From Bacillota bacterium (GTDB taxonomy: Bacteria > Bacillota > Clostridia > Acetivibrionales > DSM-1351): a stretch of 64,000 nt of DNA. The notes under the pieces are model-generated. The model was not told the origin of the DNA and did not search any database. It saw only the letters and a program-made list of their open reading frames with translations. A program made the position numbers and the translations under genes. Position 1 is the first letter of the stretch, and each line of letters starts with the position of its first letter. The stretch is taken from assembly GCA_023393115.1 (NCBI GenBank), contig JAEWMS010000028.1, forward strand, positions 30,860 through 94,859. The letters run 5' to 3'. Shown piece after piece: positions 35,479 through 44,499 of this stretch.

Positions 35479-35595
35479 AAAACTCCTCCTAAATTATTTG
35501 TTACCAATATGAGGAATGTTTGACATCCCCCGAACAGTCACACTAAACATTATCTTAATGTTCACTATATATAATACAATTAATTATAATGGATT

Positions 35596-36303
35596 TCAAT
35601 ATATTGTAGTACCAATCTCTTCTCCCTTGACTGCCTTAATTATATTATCAGGGTCGTTCAGGCCGAATACAAGGGTTGGAATACCATTATCCTTGCAGAA
35701 GGATGCAGCAGTCAGGTCAATTGCACACAAACCTTTATTCAATATTTCCTGATAGCTTATTTTATCATACTTTACAGCGTTTGGATTTTTTGATGGATCG
35801 GAATCATATATACCATCGACATTCTTTGCCATCAGAATAGCTTCAGCATCGATCTCAGCCGCTCTGAGTGCTGCAGCTGTATCAGTTGAGAAATAAGGAT
35901 TTCCCATACCACAAGCAAATATAACTATTCTTTTCTTTTCAAGATGTCTGACAGCTTTTCTTCTTACATAAGGTTCAGCTATCTGTCTCATTTCAATGGC
36001 TGTTTGTACTCTTACCGGAATACCTCTTGATTCAAGTGCATCCTGTAGACCCAGTGAGTTTATTACCGTTGCCAGCATTCCCATATGGTCAGCGGTGGTT
36101 CTGTCCATCCCCTTACCACTTCTGCCTCTCCAGAAGTTTCCACCGCCTACAACTATGGCAATTTCCACTCCAAGTTTGTGTACCTCATGAATCCTGTCAC
36201 AAATGTTATTTACGGTATCTGTATCAATTCCGTTTCCTTTCTCTCCTGACAAGGCTTCACCACTGATCTTAAGCATTACCCTCTTGTATTTAATCTCTGA
36301 CAT
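35596..36303 (-). CDS. pyrH: UMP kinase
   Basis: PyrH (235 aa) phosphorylates UMP to UDP; amino acid kinase fold with LKISGEALSGEKG, VVGGGNFWRGR, DHMGMLATVINSL and FACGMGNPYFSTDTAAALRA. GGGAGG precedes the ATG. It is separated from tsf by two hairpins and is likely to have its own transcription start. Confidence 0.97.
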   Translation of the reverse strand: MSEIKYKRVMLKISGEALSGEKGNGIDTDTVNNICDRIHEVHKLGVEIAIVVGGGNFWRGRSGKGMDRTTADHMGMLATVINSLGLQDALESRGIPVRVQTAIEMRQIAEPYVRRKAVRHLEKKRIVIFACGMGNPYFSTDTAAALRAAEIDAEAILMAKNVDGIYDSDPSKNPNAVKYDKISYQEILNKGLCAIDLTAASFCKDNGIPTLVFGLNDPDNIIKAVKGEEIGTTIY

Positions 36304-36360
36304 GATTTCCTCCCTTAGGTAATATATTGTTTTTACAATATGTAAAAGGCCCTAATAAAA

Positions 36361-36385
36361 GGAACATACAAAAAGTATATGTTCC
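36361..36385 (-). terminator. Second hairpin in the tsf-pyrH gap
   Basis: GGAACATA (36361-36368) pairs with TATGTTCC (36378-36385), with TTTTATT following on the minus strand. It follows the stronger terminator by one nucleotide, giving a tandem arrangement. Confidence 0.55.
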
Positions 36386-36386
36386 A

Positions 36387-36440
36387 AAAGGGGGCTGTTA
36401 CAAAACAAATAACCTATTTTGTTTTGTAACAGCCCCCTTT
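36387..36440. terminator. Strong bidirectional-looking terminator after tsf
   Basis: A perfect 20-bp stem: AAAGGGGGCTGTTACAAAAC (36387-36406) with its complement at 36421-36440, loop 14 nt. It starts 5 nt beyond the tsf stop. A T-run is short, but the second hairpin follows at once. Confidence 0.85.
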
Positions 36441-36444
36441 ATTA

Positions 36445-37092
36445 TTAACCGCCTATTTGTTTCATTACTTCATCAGCAAAGTTTTCTTCTTTCTTAGCAA
36501 TACCTTCGCCTCTTTCAAATCTTACAAATCTTCTGATAGTAATATTCTCACCGATATGTGCGATTTTTTCTTTTACCAACTGATCAATTGTAATATCAGG
36601 ATCTTTAATAAAAGGCTGCTCCATCAAGCATTTCTCGCCATAGAATTTTTCAATTCTGCCTTCAACCATTTTGTCAATGATTTTTTCAGGCTTTCCTTCG
36701 TTCCTAGCCTGTGCTCTCAAAATTTCTTTTTCATTTTCGATATCAGCAGCAGGTACTTCTTCTCTTCTAACATATTCAGGCTTGCTTGCAGCAATCTGCA
36801 TTGCAATATCCTTAACTAACTGTTTGAACTCTTCATTCTTTGCAGCAAAGTCAGTTTCAATATTTACTTCAACAAGAACACCGATTCTTCCGCCGCCATG
36901 TATATAAGATTCAACCAAGCCTTCAGCAGCAATTCTACCTGCCTTGCTGGCAGCTTTAGCGATTCCTTTTTCTCTTAAATATTCAACTGCCTTTTCTTCG
37001 TCACCATTAGTTTCGGTTAACGCTTTTTTGCAGTCCATCATTCCTGCTCCGGTTCTTTCACGGAGCTGTCTTACCATTTCCGCAGTAATCAT
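36445..37092 (-). CDS. tsf: Elongation factor Ts
   Basis: Nucleotide exchange factor for EF-Tu. 215 aa, the short form typical of clostridia and cyanobacteria rather than the roughly 290-aa form. Motifs: VRQLRERTGAGMMDCKKAL at the N-terminus and NIETDFAAKNEEF. It follows rpsB by about 195 nt. Confidence 0.97.
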   Translation of the reverse strand: MITAEMVRQLRERTGAGMMDCKKALTETNGDEEKAVEYLREKGIAKAASKAGRIAAEGLVESYIHGGGRIGVLVEVNIETDFAAKNEEFKQLVKDIAMQIAASKPEYVRREEVPAADIENEKEILRAQARNEGKPEKIIDKMVEGRIEKFYGEKCLMEQPFIKDPDITIDQLVKEKIAHIGENITIRRFVRFERGEGIAKKEENFADEVMKQIGG

Positions 37093-37231
37093 TTATTATC
37101 TCACTTTCCGACAAGGGCCTAGCTAAATTATCCCATGTCGTAATGGGATAAAGATCTATTTATCACCCGTGCCATTAATTTTTATATAATAGAATAATTT
37201 TTGGTAAAAATATTCAGTTTTTTTATAAGAC

Positions 37232-37270
37232 CATTACTAGATTATGGTTTATACGCATAATCTAGTAATG
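37232..37270 (-). terminator. Hairpin between rpsB and tsf
   Basis: CATTACTAGATTATG (37232-37246) pairs perfectly with CATAATCTAGTAATG (37256-37270); 15-bp stem, 9-nt loop, 17 nt behind the rpsB stop. The minus-strand tail is not T-rich (GGTCTTATAAAAAA), so it may be an mRNA stabiliser or processing site rather than a terminator. Confidence 0.5.
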
Positions 37271-37287
37271 TATCAATTAGTACAAAA

Positions 37288-38034
37288 TTATTCAGCAACT
37301 TCTACTACTTCATCAGCTTCTGCTGATTCAACAGCTTCAGGTGAAAGCTGTTCGCCCTGACGTCCTTCAATAATAGCATCAGCTATCTTTGCTGCAATAA
37401 GTTTAACAGCTCTTATAGCATCGTCATTACCAGGAATAACGAAATCTACTTCATCAGGATCACAGTTTGTATCAACTATTGCCACAACAGGAATACCGAG
37501 CTTCTTTGCTTCAAGAATCGCATTTCTTTCCTTGCGTGGGTCAACCACAAACATTGCGCCAGGAATTTTCTTCATGTTCTTGATTCCGCCAAGATTCTTT
37601 TCGAGGTCTTCCATTTCCTTCTTAAGCTTAATAACTTCTTTCTTAGGAAGAACATCGAAAGTTCCATCAGCTTCCATAGCATTTAACTGGTTTAATCTGT
37701 CTATTCTCTTACGAATAGTTTTGAAGTTGGTGAGCATACCACCCAACCATCTGTTGTTTACAAAGAACTGTCCGCTTCTCTCAGCTTCTTCTTTGATAGA
37801 ATCCTGAGCCTGCTTCTTAGTTCCTACAAAAAGAACGTCCTGTCCGTTCATAGCTACTTCTCTTACAAAGAAGTATGCGTCGTCCACTTTCTTTACTGTT
37901 TTCTGAAGGTCAATAATGTAGATACCATTACGTTCTGTAAAAATGTACTCAGCCATCTTAGGGTTCCATCTTCTTGTCTGGTGACCGAAGTGAACACCTG
38001 CCTCCAAAAGTTGTTTCATTGAAATAACTGCCAT
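37288..38034 (-). CDS. rpsB: Small ribosomal subunit protein uS2
   Basis: S2, 248 aa, with VHFGHQTRRWNPKM, FVGTKKQAQDSI, RWLGGMLTNF and IPVVAIVDTNCDPD. A C-terminal acidic tail of about 20 residues (EAVESAEADEVVEV) extends beyond the folded core. GGAGGTG precedes the ATG. A promoter lies at 38193-38221. Confidence 0.98.
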   Translation of the reverse strand: MAVISMKQLLEAGVHFGHQTRRWNPKMAEYIFTERNGIYIIDLQKTVKKVDDAYFFVREVAMNGQDVLFVGTKKQAQDSIKEEAERSGQFFVNNRWLGGMLTNFKTIRKRIDRLNQLNAMEADGTFDVLPKKEVIKLKKEMEDLEKNLGGIKNMKKIPGAMFVVDPRKERNAILEAKKLGIPVVAIVDTNCDPDEVDFVIPGNDDAIRAVKLIAAKIADAIIEGRQGEQLSPEAVESAEADEVVEVAE

Positions 38035-38192
38035 AATATAAACACCTCCGTTAAAGTTAATACCTCCGCATCCATTGTCAACAGTGACTTATCACTGACA
38101 CTTTAACATAGTCAATTACAATGGTCTAAGTCTAAAATATAGATATCAATGTAAATTGACTTGAGAAATGCGTGTGTATTTTTCCGCTAGCT

Positions 38193-38221
38193 AGTATACC
38201 ATATAGTATAAATTTTATCAA
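38193..38221 (-). promoter_or_regulatory. Promoter of rpsB
   Basis: TTGATA (38216-38221), 17-nt spacer, TATACT (38193-38198) on the minus strand. The predicted start near 38186 gives an untranslated leader of about 150 nt. The leader includes the hairpin CAGTGA-TAAG-TCACTG within GTCAGTGATAAGTCACTG, a place where S2 autoregulation could act. Confidence 0.75.
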
Positions 38222-38273
38222 TCACAAATTTATTATTTCTTAAACATTTTATTCAACCTATTATTTACCTATT

Positions 38274-39596
38274 TTATTGGGAAGGCAAATATTTCTCATA
38301 TTTCCGGCTCAGCACCCTGATGATAAAAGGTACCCCTCTTGTAACCCAGTCAAAGCACCAGGCTATCCATATTCCCATAATTCCGAGATTGGTATATCTC
38401 ACCAGTAAATAACCTCCCAAAACTCGGACAAGCCACATACTGGCAATGGAAACAACGGTTATATATACAACGTCGCCAGTACTTCTCAGACAAGCCGGTA
38501 TTATAAAAGCCGCCGGCCAGAAAATCGGTATACACGCAAGGGTTAGATACGTTATATGTAAAGCCATAGTCAATACATCACTTGTGGGTTGATACAGTTT
38601 TAGAACCTGAGATGCAAACGGGAGGAATATAAGTGATACAGCTCCAAGTAAAATCATAGCATATACGGTTAGCTTGTTTATCATTTTCTTTAGTTCCTGC
38701 TTATTTCCTGCCCCTGCATAAAAGCCTATGATACTGACAGCAACTATAGAGACAGCATTACCCGGAATATTAATTATTGAGTTTAGGGAACTGGCAATAC
38801 TGTTGGCTGCAAGGGAAGCCGTCCCAAGTGACGCGACGATTGCCTGAACCAGCAGCTTTCCTCCATTAAATACCAGGCTGTCCAGCCCGGCGGGCACGCC
38901 GATATACAGAACCGGTTTCATTATGCCTAATGAAACTTTAAAGGAGGCATTTTTTATGTGTATCTTAGGACTCCTAATCATTTGTAAGAATAAAATCACC
39001 GCACCTGTGAGTCTGGCCGCAATCAAACCTATACCGGCTCCCAGTACACCTAAATCCAACTGAAAAATGCAAATTGCGCCTACAGTAAGGTTTATCACAT
39101 TGGACATTATAATAGATGTCATCGATGCAATAAAATTGTTATTTGCCCTAAGTATTCCAGTAAAAATATTAAATAACCCCAAAAGCGGATATGATATTGC
39201 AGAACAGGTCATATATGTCCAGGCCGCCGATTTAACAACAGGTTCCGCATCACCAAACATGAATCCAATAATTTGCTGTCCGAATATATAAAGCCCCAGA
39301 CCTGTAATAGTCGAAAGTAATAAAACAGATACGATGGACTGCGCAGCGGTGTTTGAAGCCTTTTTACGATTTCCTGCTCCAAGATGCTGTGCTATAACAA
39401 CTGTGGCACCAGTTGATACCGAAAGAAAAAGGTTCATTGCCACAAAATTTATAGAGTCGACAATACCTACGGCAGAAACAGCAAAAGCCCCAAGTCCGCT
39501 TACCATCATAGTGTTAACTACACCAATTGCTGTAGAAAGAAACTGTTCAATAAACGCAGGAAAGAAAAGTCGCAGGATTTCTTTTTTAGAGTACAA
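38274..39596 (-). CDS. MATE family efflux transporter
   Basis: 440 aa with twelve predicted membrane helices and MATE features (FPAFIEQFLSTAIGVVNTMMVSGLG at the start; ATVVIAQHLGAGNRKKA near residue 70; internal repeat of the same form in the second half). Na+ or H+ driven export of drugs or metabolites; substrate unknown. The start is a TTG at 39596 with AAGG 10 nt upstream. It is alone, flanked by long gaps. Confidence 0.9.
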   Translation of the reverse strand: MYSKKEILRLFFPAFIEQFLSTAIGVVNTMMVSGLGAFAVSAVGIVDSINFVAMNLFLSVSTGATVVIAQHLGAGNRKKASNTAAQSIVSVLLLSTITGLGLYIFGQQIIGFMFGDAEPVVKSAAWTYMTCSAISYPLLGLFNIFTGILRANNNFIASMTSIIMSNVINLTVGAICIFQLDLGVLGAGIGLIAARLTGAVILFLQMIRSPKIHIKNASFKVSLGIMKPVLYIGVPAGLDSLVFNGGKLLVQAIVASLGTASLAANSIASSLNSIINIPGNAVSIVAVSIIGFYAGAGNKQELKKMINKLTVYAMILLGAVSLIFLPFASQVLKLYQPTSDVLTMALHITYLTLACIPIFWPAAFIIPACLRSTGDVVYITVVSIASMWLVRVLGGYLLVRYTNLGIMGIWIAWCFDWVTRGVPFIIRVLSRKYEKYLPSQ

Positions 39597-39932
39597 TATA
39601 TCACGGCCTTTTTATAAAGTTGCACAAAATATGTGTAAAAAAATAATGTATCCAATTTAAAAATTTCATGCATTATACTATTTTAAAGCTAAAATCATAT
39701 TAATCTCAACTTATAAATACTAGTATACAAGGTTATTTTATTGTGATATCCTTCAAAATACTGATATTTATTAGTTTTTACTTAATATTATGGGCACCAA
39801 AACTCCCGACCACACTTGCAATCGGGAGTACTGTTATAAATGCAGGATGACGGATACACTAAACCTCATCCTTTACCTATCAGATAGCATTATTTTAGTA
39901 TCATTTTTAGCATTATTTTATTTGTTCTTTAA
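39597..39932. other. Intergenic region upstream of the MATE gene
   Basis: 336 nt, AT-rich. It holds the hairpin ACTCCCGA (39802-39809)/TCGGGAGT (39822-39829), followed on the minus strand by TTTTGG, a likely terminator of the glycerate kinase operon, and a TATAAT hexamer (39672-39677) without a clear -35. A plus-strand open frame at 39790-39993 has no ribosome site and is not credible. Confidence 0.5.
39798..39829 (-). terminator. Probable terminator of the 39.9-51 kb operon
   Basis: 8-bp GC-rich stem (ACTCCCGA/TCGGGAGT) with a 12-nt loop and TTTT on the minus strand, about 105 nt behind the glycerate kinase stop. Confidence 0.55.
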
Positions 39933-41084
39933 TTATGCTTTAGCCCTTGAATATATTTTCAACATTAATCTTGCTATGGAATATGAAGCCTGAGTTAACA
40001 TTTGGGGTGTCAATTTCATCGCTTCGTCCAGTGTCATAGGAGCTATAATGTCACTAAAAGCTGCATCAACCCCACAATCATATATTTTCTGATATCCATT
40101 TCTCAGTGCACCGGACAGGCAAACCACAGGTATATCATACCTTTTTGCTTCTAACGCAAGCCCTACGACTACCTTTCCGTTTGCAGTCTGACTATCAGTC
40201 TGACCTTCTCCGGTTATCAACAAATCACAGTCTTTAATAATCTCACGAAAATTACAATTATCAATAACTATATCAATACCCGGACTTAGTCTGGAATTTT
40301 CCAAGAATGCAATCATACCGCCGCCCAGGCCTCCGGCTGCTCCGCTTCCCGGAATATCCAGAATATCTTTGTTAATATCCCTTTTTATAACTGATGCAAA
40401 ATTTTTAAGTCCCCTGTCGAGCTGTTCTACCATTTCTATTGTTGCACCTTTCTGGGGTCCGTAGATATGGGCAGCTCCGTTTATACCGCATAATGGATTT
40501 TTAACATCACAGGCAACGACAATTTCTACGTCATTTAATTCATTATTAATGTTTTCAGAATCTATGCTCTCAACATCACAAACATATTTTCCGCCCTGTC
40601 CCAATATATTCTTACATTTGTCATAGAACCTGTAGCCCAAGGCCTGTGCCATACCCATACCACCATCATTTGTAGAGCTTCCGCCTATACCAACTATAAT
40701 CTTCTTGCAGCCCATGCGTACTGCAGCCAATATAAGCTCCCCTACTCCGTAGGTGGTAGTCAGTAAAGGATTTAATTCCTCTCTCCGAACCAGTGTCAAC
40801 CCGGCACAGGCGGCCATTTCAATAACAGCAGTCCGTCCATTTCCCAATATACCGAAGAAAGAGTCTATTTCATTCATAAAGGGGCCATGAACCCTTTGCT
40901 TCACTATCCGGCCGCCTGTGGCTGCAACTAGTGCCTCAACAGTACCCTCACCGCCATCGGCAACAGGAAGTTTGACAACCTCAATATTTGTATCGGCTTG
41001 CTTTATACCGTCCTCAATAAATCCGGCAGCTTCTATAGCTGTGAGGCTTCCTTTAAAGGAGTCAGGTGCTATAACAATTTTCAT
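39933..41084 (-). CDS. Glycerate kinase
   Basis: 383 aa of the GarK/GlxK family, starting MKIVIAPDSFKGSLTAIEAA, with VADGGEGTVEAL (about 41-52), GIGGSSTNDGGMGMAQALG and LLITGEGQTDSQTANGK. These enzymes phosphorylate D-glycerate, usually to 2-phosphoglycerate. It is the last gene of the accessory locus and follows a glycerate/hydroxypyruvate dehydrogenase by about 20 nt, so the pair can feed C3 acids into glycolysis. Confidence 0.93.
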   Translation of the reverse strand: MKIVIAPDSFKGSLTAIEAAGFIEDGIKQADTNIEVVKLPVADGGEGTVEALVAATGGRIVKQRVHGPFMNEIDSFFGILGNGRTAVIEMAACAGLTLVRREELNPLLTTTYGVGELILAAVRMGCKKIIVGIGGSSTNDGGMGMAQALGYRFYDKCKNILGQGGKYVCDVESIDSENINNELNDVEIVVACDVKNPLCGINGAAHIYGPQKGATIEMVEQLDRGLKNFASVIKRDINKDILDIPGSGAAGGLGGGMIAFLENSRLSPGIDIVIDNCNFREIIKDCDLLITGEGQTDSQTANGKVVVGLALEAKRYDIPVVCLSGALRNGYQKIYDCGVDAAFSDIIAPMTLDEAMKLTPQMLTQASYSIARLMLKIYSRAKA

Positions 41085-41103
41085 TAAACCATCCTTTCAT
41101 ATT

Positions 41104-42063
41104 TTACAGGTTTACAACATTTACAGACTTACCGGTTAAAAACGCTGCTAAATTATCAGCTGCAATGTTCATCAATCTGCTTCTTGACTCTCTTGGTGCC
41201 CAGGCTATATGCGGTGTAATAATACAATTTTTAGCTTTGAGCAATACATTATCACTGCGGATGGGCTCAGAAGATACAACATCCAGAGCTGCTCCTGAAA
41301 TCTTTCCTGAATTCAGTGCTTCCGCGAGATCCTGTTCAACCACCAGTGGACCTCTGGATGTATTTACAAGCATTACACCATCCTTCATTTTAGCAATATT
41401 GGTTTTATTTATAATTCCCTGAGTGGAAGGAAATAACGGACAGTGTAAAGATATAATATCTGACTTTGCAAATAGTTCATCCAATTCCACATATTTTAGC
41501 CCGTCATTCTCCAAATTCTTATCAATAAACTGATCATATGCCAGAACCTTCATACCCAGAGCCTGAGCTATTTTCGCCGCAGCCTGCCCTATTTTGCCAA
41601 ATCCGATAATTCCGAAGGTCTTTCCAGCAAGTTCAACTAAAGGATAATTCCAGTAGCAGAAATCAGCACAATTTGTCCAGTCTCCGTTATGTACACTATC
41701 ACTGTGAGCCCCGACATGATGGCAAAGCTCTAAAAGCAGTGCAAAGGCGAATTGTGCTACGGCAGCTGTACCATAGGTCGGAATATTCGTTACCGGTATA
41801 CCTTTGGACTTTGCATATTCTGTATCAACTACATTATAACCTGTAGCCAGCACACCTACAAACTTAATTGTGGGGCATCTGTCAAAGGTTTCCTTTGTCA
41901 GTGGTGTCTTATTTGTATATACAATTTCGGCATTGCCTATTCTTTCAACAATCTTATCTGCCGGAGTTCTGTCATAGACTGTCAGCTCTCCATACTGCTC
42001 TAATCCAGACCAACTGATGTCACCGGGATTAAGGGTATATCCGTCAAGTACTACTATTTTCAT
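41104..42063 (-). CDS. D-2-hydroxyacid dehydrogenase (glycerate/hydroxypyruvate reductase type)
   Basis: 319 aa, starting MKIVVLDGYTLNPGDISW, typical of HprA-like glycerate dehydrogenases. NAD-binding motif GFGKIGQAAAKIAQALG (about 153-169), catalytic Arg in VNTSRGPLV, Glu in LDVVSSEP, His in TPHIAWAPRESR. ATG 42063 has GGAGG 9 nt upstream. Likely interconverts hydroxypyruvate and D-glycerate ahead of the adjacent kinase. Confidence 0.9.
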   Translation of the reverse strand: MKIVVLDGYTLNPGDISWSGLEQYGELTVYDRTPADKIVERIGNAEIVYTNKTPLTKETFDRCPTIKFVGVLATGYNVVDTEYAKSKGIPVTNIPTYGTAAVAQFAFALLLELCHHVGAHSDSVHNGDWTNCADFCYWNYPLVELAGKTFGIIGFGKIGQAAAKIAQALGMKVLAYDQFIDKNLENDGLKYVELDELFAKSDIISLHCPLFPSTQGIINKTNIAKMKDGVMLVNTSRGPLVVEQDLAEALNSGKISGAALDVVSSEPIRSDNVLLKAKNCIITPHIAWAPRESRSRLMNIAADNLAAFLTGKSVNVVNL

Positions 42064-42157
42064 AAATATCATCCTCCGATACTAAATTTGCAAGCCAAAA
42101 ACTCAATCTTTTTCGGTTCATTCCCCAATCCGACCAAAGATTACTATATTGCTTAAC

Positions 42158-43069
42158 CTAAAGCCTTGACCAAGCCAGATCCAAAACCCTCTTTGCATTT
42201 GCTATTACAATATCCGGGTCTTCATCACCCCAGGGTTTTACCTCAAAGCTTACGATTGGCCTTCGTTCTTCACTGATGAATCCAATTTGCATCAGTGTTT
42301 TCAGGTAATCGGTTAATTCATCCACATCGTTCTCCGAATTGGGGAAACCAAAACGAGGGTGTGTATCACCATAGGCTTCACAGGATGGATCCTTTATAAC
42401 CGTATTACCCATATGCGCATGTATTATGTATTCTTTTATTGGAAGCAGGTTTTCTTCAAGTGTTTCATGAATCATCGGGATATGAGAAAGGTCTACCATT
42501 AAACCAAAGTTATCAAATTCCGAAGTAATATCCTGTGCAAAACGCTTTGCAAGCGTAACAGGGCCAATAATCGATTTCTTGTCTATGTCGTAGTCGAAGA
42601 CCTCCAATGCTATCTTCATATTGCCTTTGCTTTTTGCATAAATACATAATTCCTTTGTTGACTTTATGAGAGCCTGATAGGAATGCTCCTTTGTTTCTTC
42701 CAAGTATTTGCCTGATAAAAAGGCAAACCCTGCAGCATTCATTTCATATGCCTCATCGATTCCTTCCTTAAGACTTGCAACGGCCGCCATTCTTTTACTC
42801 TCATCAAGATCGTTTATATTCATGCCTGTAGTAAGCAATCTGGGTTGTCCACCGTAAGCCACCGTCAGATGGGAACTGTCCAGCATTTTCTTGACATTCT
42901 TTCTTGTCTGCGAGTCCTTTATCCAGGTTATTTCTATAGCATCAAAATAGCTGTCTACCGCAATTTTTCTTATGGTTTCCTCGATCGGCCCTTCACCTTT
43001 CATTGTAGCGGGATAAGCCATAAAATGGATTAAGCCCACCTTCATATATTTCTTTATGGATTCGTACAT
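42158..43069 (-). CDS. Sugar phosphate isomerase/epimerase-like TIM barrel protein
   Basis: 303 aa of the xylose-isomerase-like TIM barrel superfamily. Metal-ligand style positions: ALEVFDYD (Glu near 150), LMVDLSHIPM (Asp/His near 185), IIHAHMGNT (His near 215) and VSFEVKPWGDE (Glu near 280). The family includes hydroxypyruvate isomerase, tagatose/allulose epimerases and apiose isomerase; I cannot choose among them. ATG 43069 has GGAGG 5 nt upstream, so the frame's extension to 43198, overlapping the upstream gene, is rejected. A palindrome (43083-43097) sits directly 5' of the ribosome site. Confidence 0.85.
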   Translation of the reverse strand: MYESIKKYMKVGLIHFMAYPATMKGEGPIEETIRKIAVDSYFDAIEITWIKDSQTRKNVKKMLDSSHLTVAYGGQPRLLTTGMNINDLDESKRMAAVASLKEGIDEAYEMNAAGFAFLSGKYLEETKEHSYQALIKSTKELCIYAKSKGNMKIALEVFDYDIDKKSIIGPVTLAKRFAQDITSEFDNFGLMVDLSHIPMIHETLEENLLPIKEYIIHAHMGNTVIKDPSCEAYGDTHPRFGFPNSENDVDELTDYLKTLMQIGFISEERRPIVSFEVKPWGDEDPDIVIANAKRVLDLAWSRL

Positions 43070-43082
43070 ATTAACCTCCATG

Positions 43083-43097
43083 AGCCACATTGTGGCT
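43083..43097. promoter_or_regulatory. Palindrome next to the ribosome binding site of the TIM barrel gene
   Basis: AGCCACATTGTGGCT, 3 nt from the GGAGG on the minus strand. It could form a small hairpin affecting translation. A closely similar arrangement precedes ribF. Confidence 0.45.
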
Positions 43098-43120
43098 ACA
43101 AAATAGTAATGAAATATATA

Positions 43121-43149
43121 TCCTTTATCGCAATGAGGCGAATAAAGGA
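43121..43149 (-). terminator. Hairpin between the HMG-CoA reductase and TIM barrel genes
   Basis: TCCTTTATCGC (43121-43131) pairs with GCGAATAAAGGA (43138-43149) with one bulged A, 18 nt behind the HMG-CoA reductase stop. No T-run follows (ATATATATTTC), so partial termination or 3'-end protection is more likely than full termination. Confidence 0.5.
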
Positions 43150-43166
43150 GGTTAATTGGCCATGTG

Positions 43167-44477
43167 CTAGGCTTCCTCTCCTCTAGCAAGCTTGACATGA
43201 GAATCTGCCATCTCGTACCCGGCTGCCTGGGCGCATGCGGTGTTCAACTCCAGGGCTGTTACAGCTGTTGCCGCAATTTCAGCCAGTCTTAATACATTTT
43301 CATTATCATCCACATTATTTCCGAAGCCTCCGCAGCCGATAAGTCTTAATGCTTCCTTTGCCGTTCCGAACATTGTACCACCGCCAATTGTAGCAAGTTC
43401 CATGCAAGGCAGAGAAACCATAAAATGAACTCCGCCCTCGGCTGCATCTGCCTGTACAAAGCAGCTTGAAGATGAAATTACATGTGCCAGATCCTGTCCG
43501 GTAGCCGCATAAAATGCCGCAACCGCATTTGCCGCATTTACGTTGAAGCCTCCAATAGTTCCGCTGTAGCATGAACCCAGATAGCATTTATGAAAAACTG
43601 TCTTCTCAACACTTCTTGCATTAACGCCCTTCTTAAATACTGCCTTTAGAACTTCATCAGGAATAAATACCTCAGTTTGAATAGATTTACCTCTACCATT
43701 CAAAACATTTATATGGGAAGACTTCTTATCGGAGCATAGATTGCTGCTTATTGTTATAAGCCTCCACTCAGGCAACATGGAAAGGATACCTCTTGTTATA
43801 TCGGCGGAAGCCTTGGTCACACCGTTCATTCCCATTGCATCACCGGTTTTGAAGGTCATTCTCAGGAATACTTTTGTGCCCAGCTGGTAGGGGTCAATTT
43901 GCTCCAATCGGACAAAGGGGTCTCTTGATAGCACAGCCAAGGATTTAAACAAATCTTTATCTGCTTCAATTTGACGGCAAAATCTTCTGGCTTCAGATAT
44001 ATTAGGAGCTTCAATCAATGGAGCTCTTGTCATTCCGTCAAAATGAACCAATGTGTTCAGTCCTCCGGCTAAATTAATGGCTTTAATACCTCTTTGTACC
44101 CCTGCCACCAGAGCAGCTTCATTTGTTGCCAGCGGAATATATACTTTTTGATCCACAAACTGCCCATTTATTTTTACTGGTCCGGCTATTCCCATAGGAA
44201 TAGTTGCAGCACCTATTTTTCCTTCTATTCCGGACAGAATCCGTTCCCCGCCAACCAACGAACAGTTGTCGAGTCGGGTATTTTTGATAATATCCAAACT
44301 TATTCCTGTTGCTTCCTCAACTGATTCACAACGGACATAGGCCGCATCGTTGCATGCCTCTTTAATATTTGCCGGATCTGATCCATAAATCTCAGTGAAA
44401 ATGATACTCTCAAGGTTCTGGCTCTTAATCTCACCGGTTACATATTTCCGCTTTATGTCCAAGAGCTTATCGTTCAT
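43167..44477 (-). CDS. HMG-CoA reductase (class I-like), probably degradative
   Basis: 436 aa with all catalytic residues of HMG-CoA reductase: Glu120 in PLATNEAAL, Lys251 in SDKKSSHIN, Asp329 in ATGQDLA and His427 in DSHVKLARG. The cofactor motif GDAMGMN (212-218) and GTIGGFNVNAANAVAA match the archaeal/eukaryotic class more than the Pseudomonas mevalonii class. The enzyme interconverts HMG-CoA and mevalonate. It follows an HMG-CoA-lyase family gene by 22 nt. That pair in P. mevalonii (mvaA-mvaB) degrades mevalonate to acetoacetate and acetyl-CoA. dxr and ispG in this window make a role in isoprenoid synthesis unnecessary. Confidence 0.9.
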   Translation of the reverse strand: MNDKLLDIKRKYVTGEIKSQNLESIIFTEIYGSDPANIKEACNDAAYVRCESVEEATGISLDIIKNTRLDNCSLVGGERILSGIEGKIGAATIPMGIAGPVKINGQFVDQKVYIPLATNEAALVAGVQRGIKAINLAGGLNTLVHFDGMTRAPLIEAPNISEARRFCRQIEADKDLFKSLAVLSRDPFVRLEQIDPYQLGTKVFLRMTFKTGDAMGMNGVTKASADITRGILSMLPEWRLITISSNLCSDKKSSHINVLNGRGKSIQTEVFIPDEVLKAVFKKGVNARSVEKTVFHKCYLGSCYSGTIGGFNVNAANAVAAFYAATGQDLAHVISSSSCFVQADAAEGGVHFMVSLPCMELATIGGGTMFGTAKEALRLIGCGGFGNNVDDNENVLRLAEIAATAVTALELNTACAQAAGYEMADSHVKLARGEEA

Positions 44478-44499
44478 TTTTAACAGCCTCCTTTATCTT

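Noticed and set aside
37093..37287. Possible riboswitch or T-box in the rpsB-tsf gap
   Set aside because: Only simple hairpins are visible; no T-box or known riboswitch core motif was recognised.
39790..39993. 67-codon plus-strand frame downstream of the glycerate kinase gene
   Set aside because: Contains the terminator hairpin, lacks a ribosome site, and overlaps the kinase 3' end.
42845..43033. Plus-strand frames opposite genes of the catabolic locus
   Set aside because: No ribosome sites; all lie within well-supported minus-strand genes.
43070..43198. 43-residue N-terminal extension of the TIM barrel protein overlapping the HMG-CoA reductase end
   Set aside because: A GGAGG lies 5 nt before the ATG at 43069, and family homology begins there; the extension includes the intergenic hairpins.
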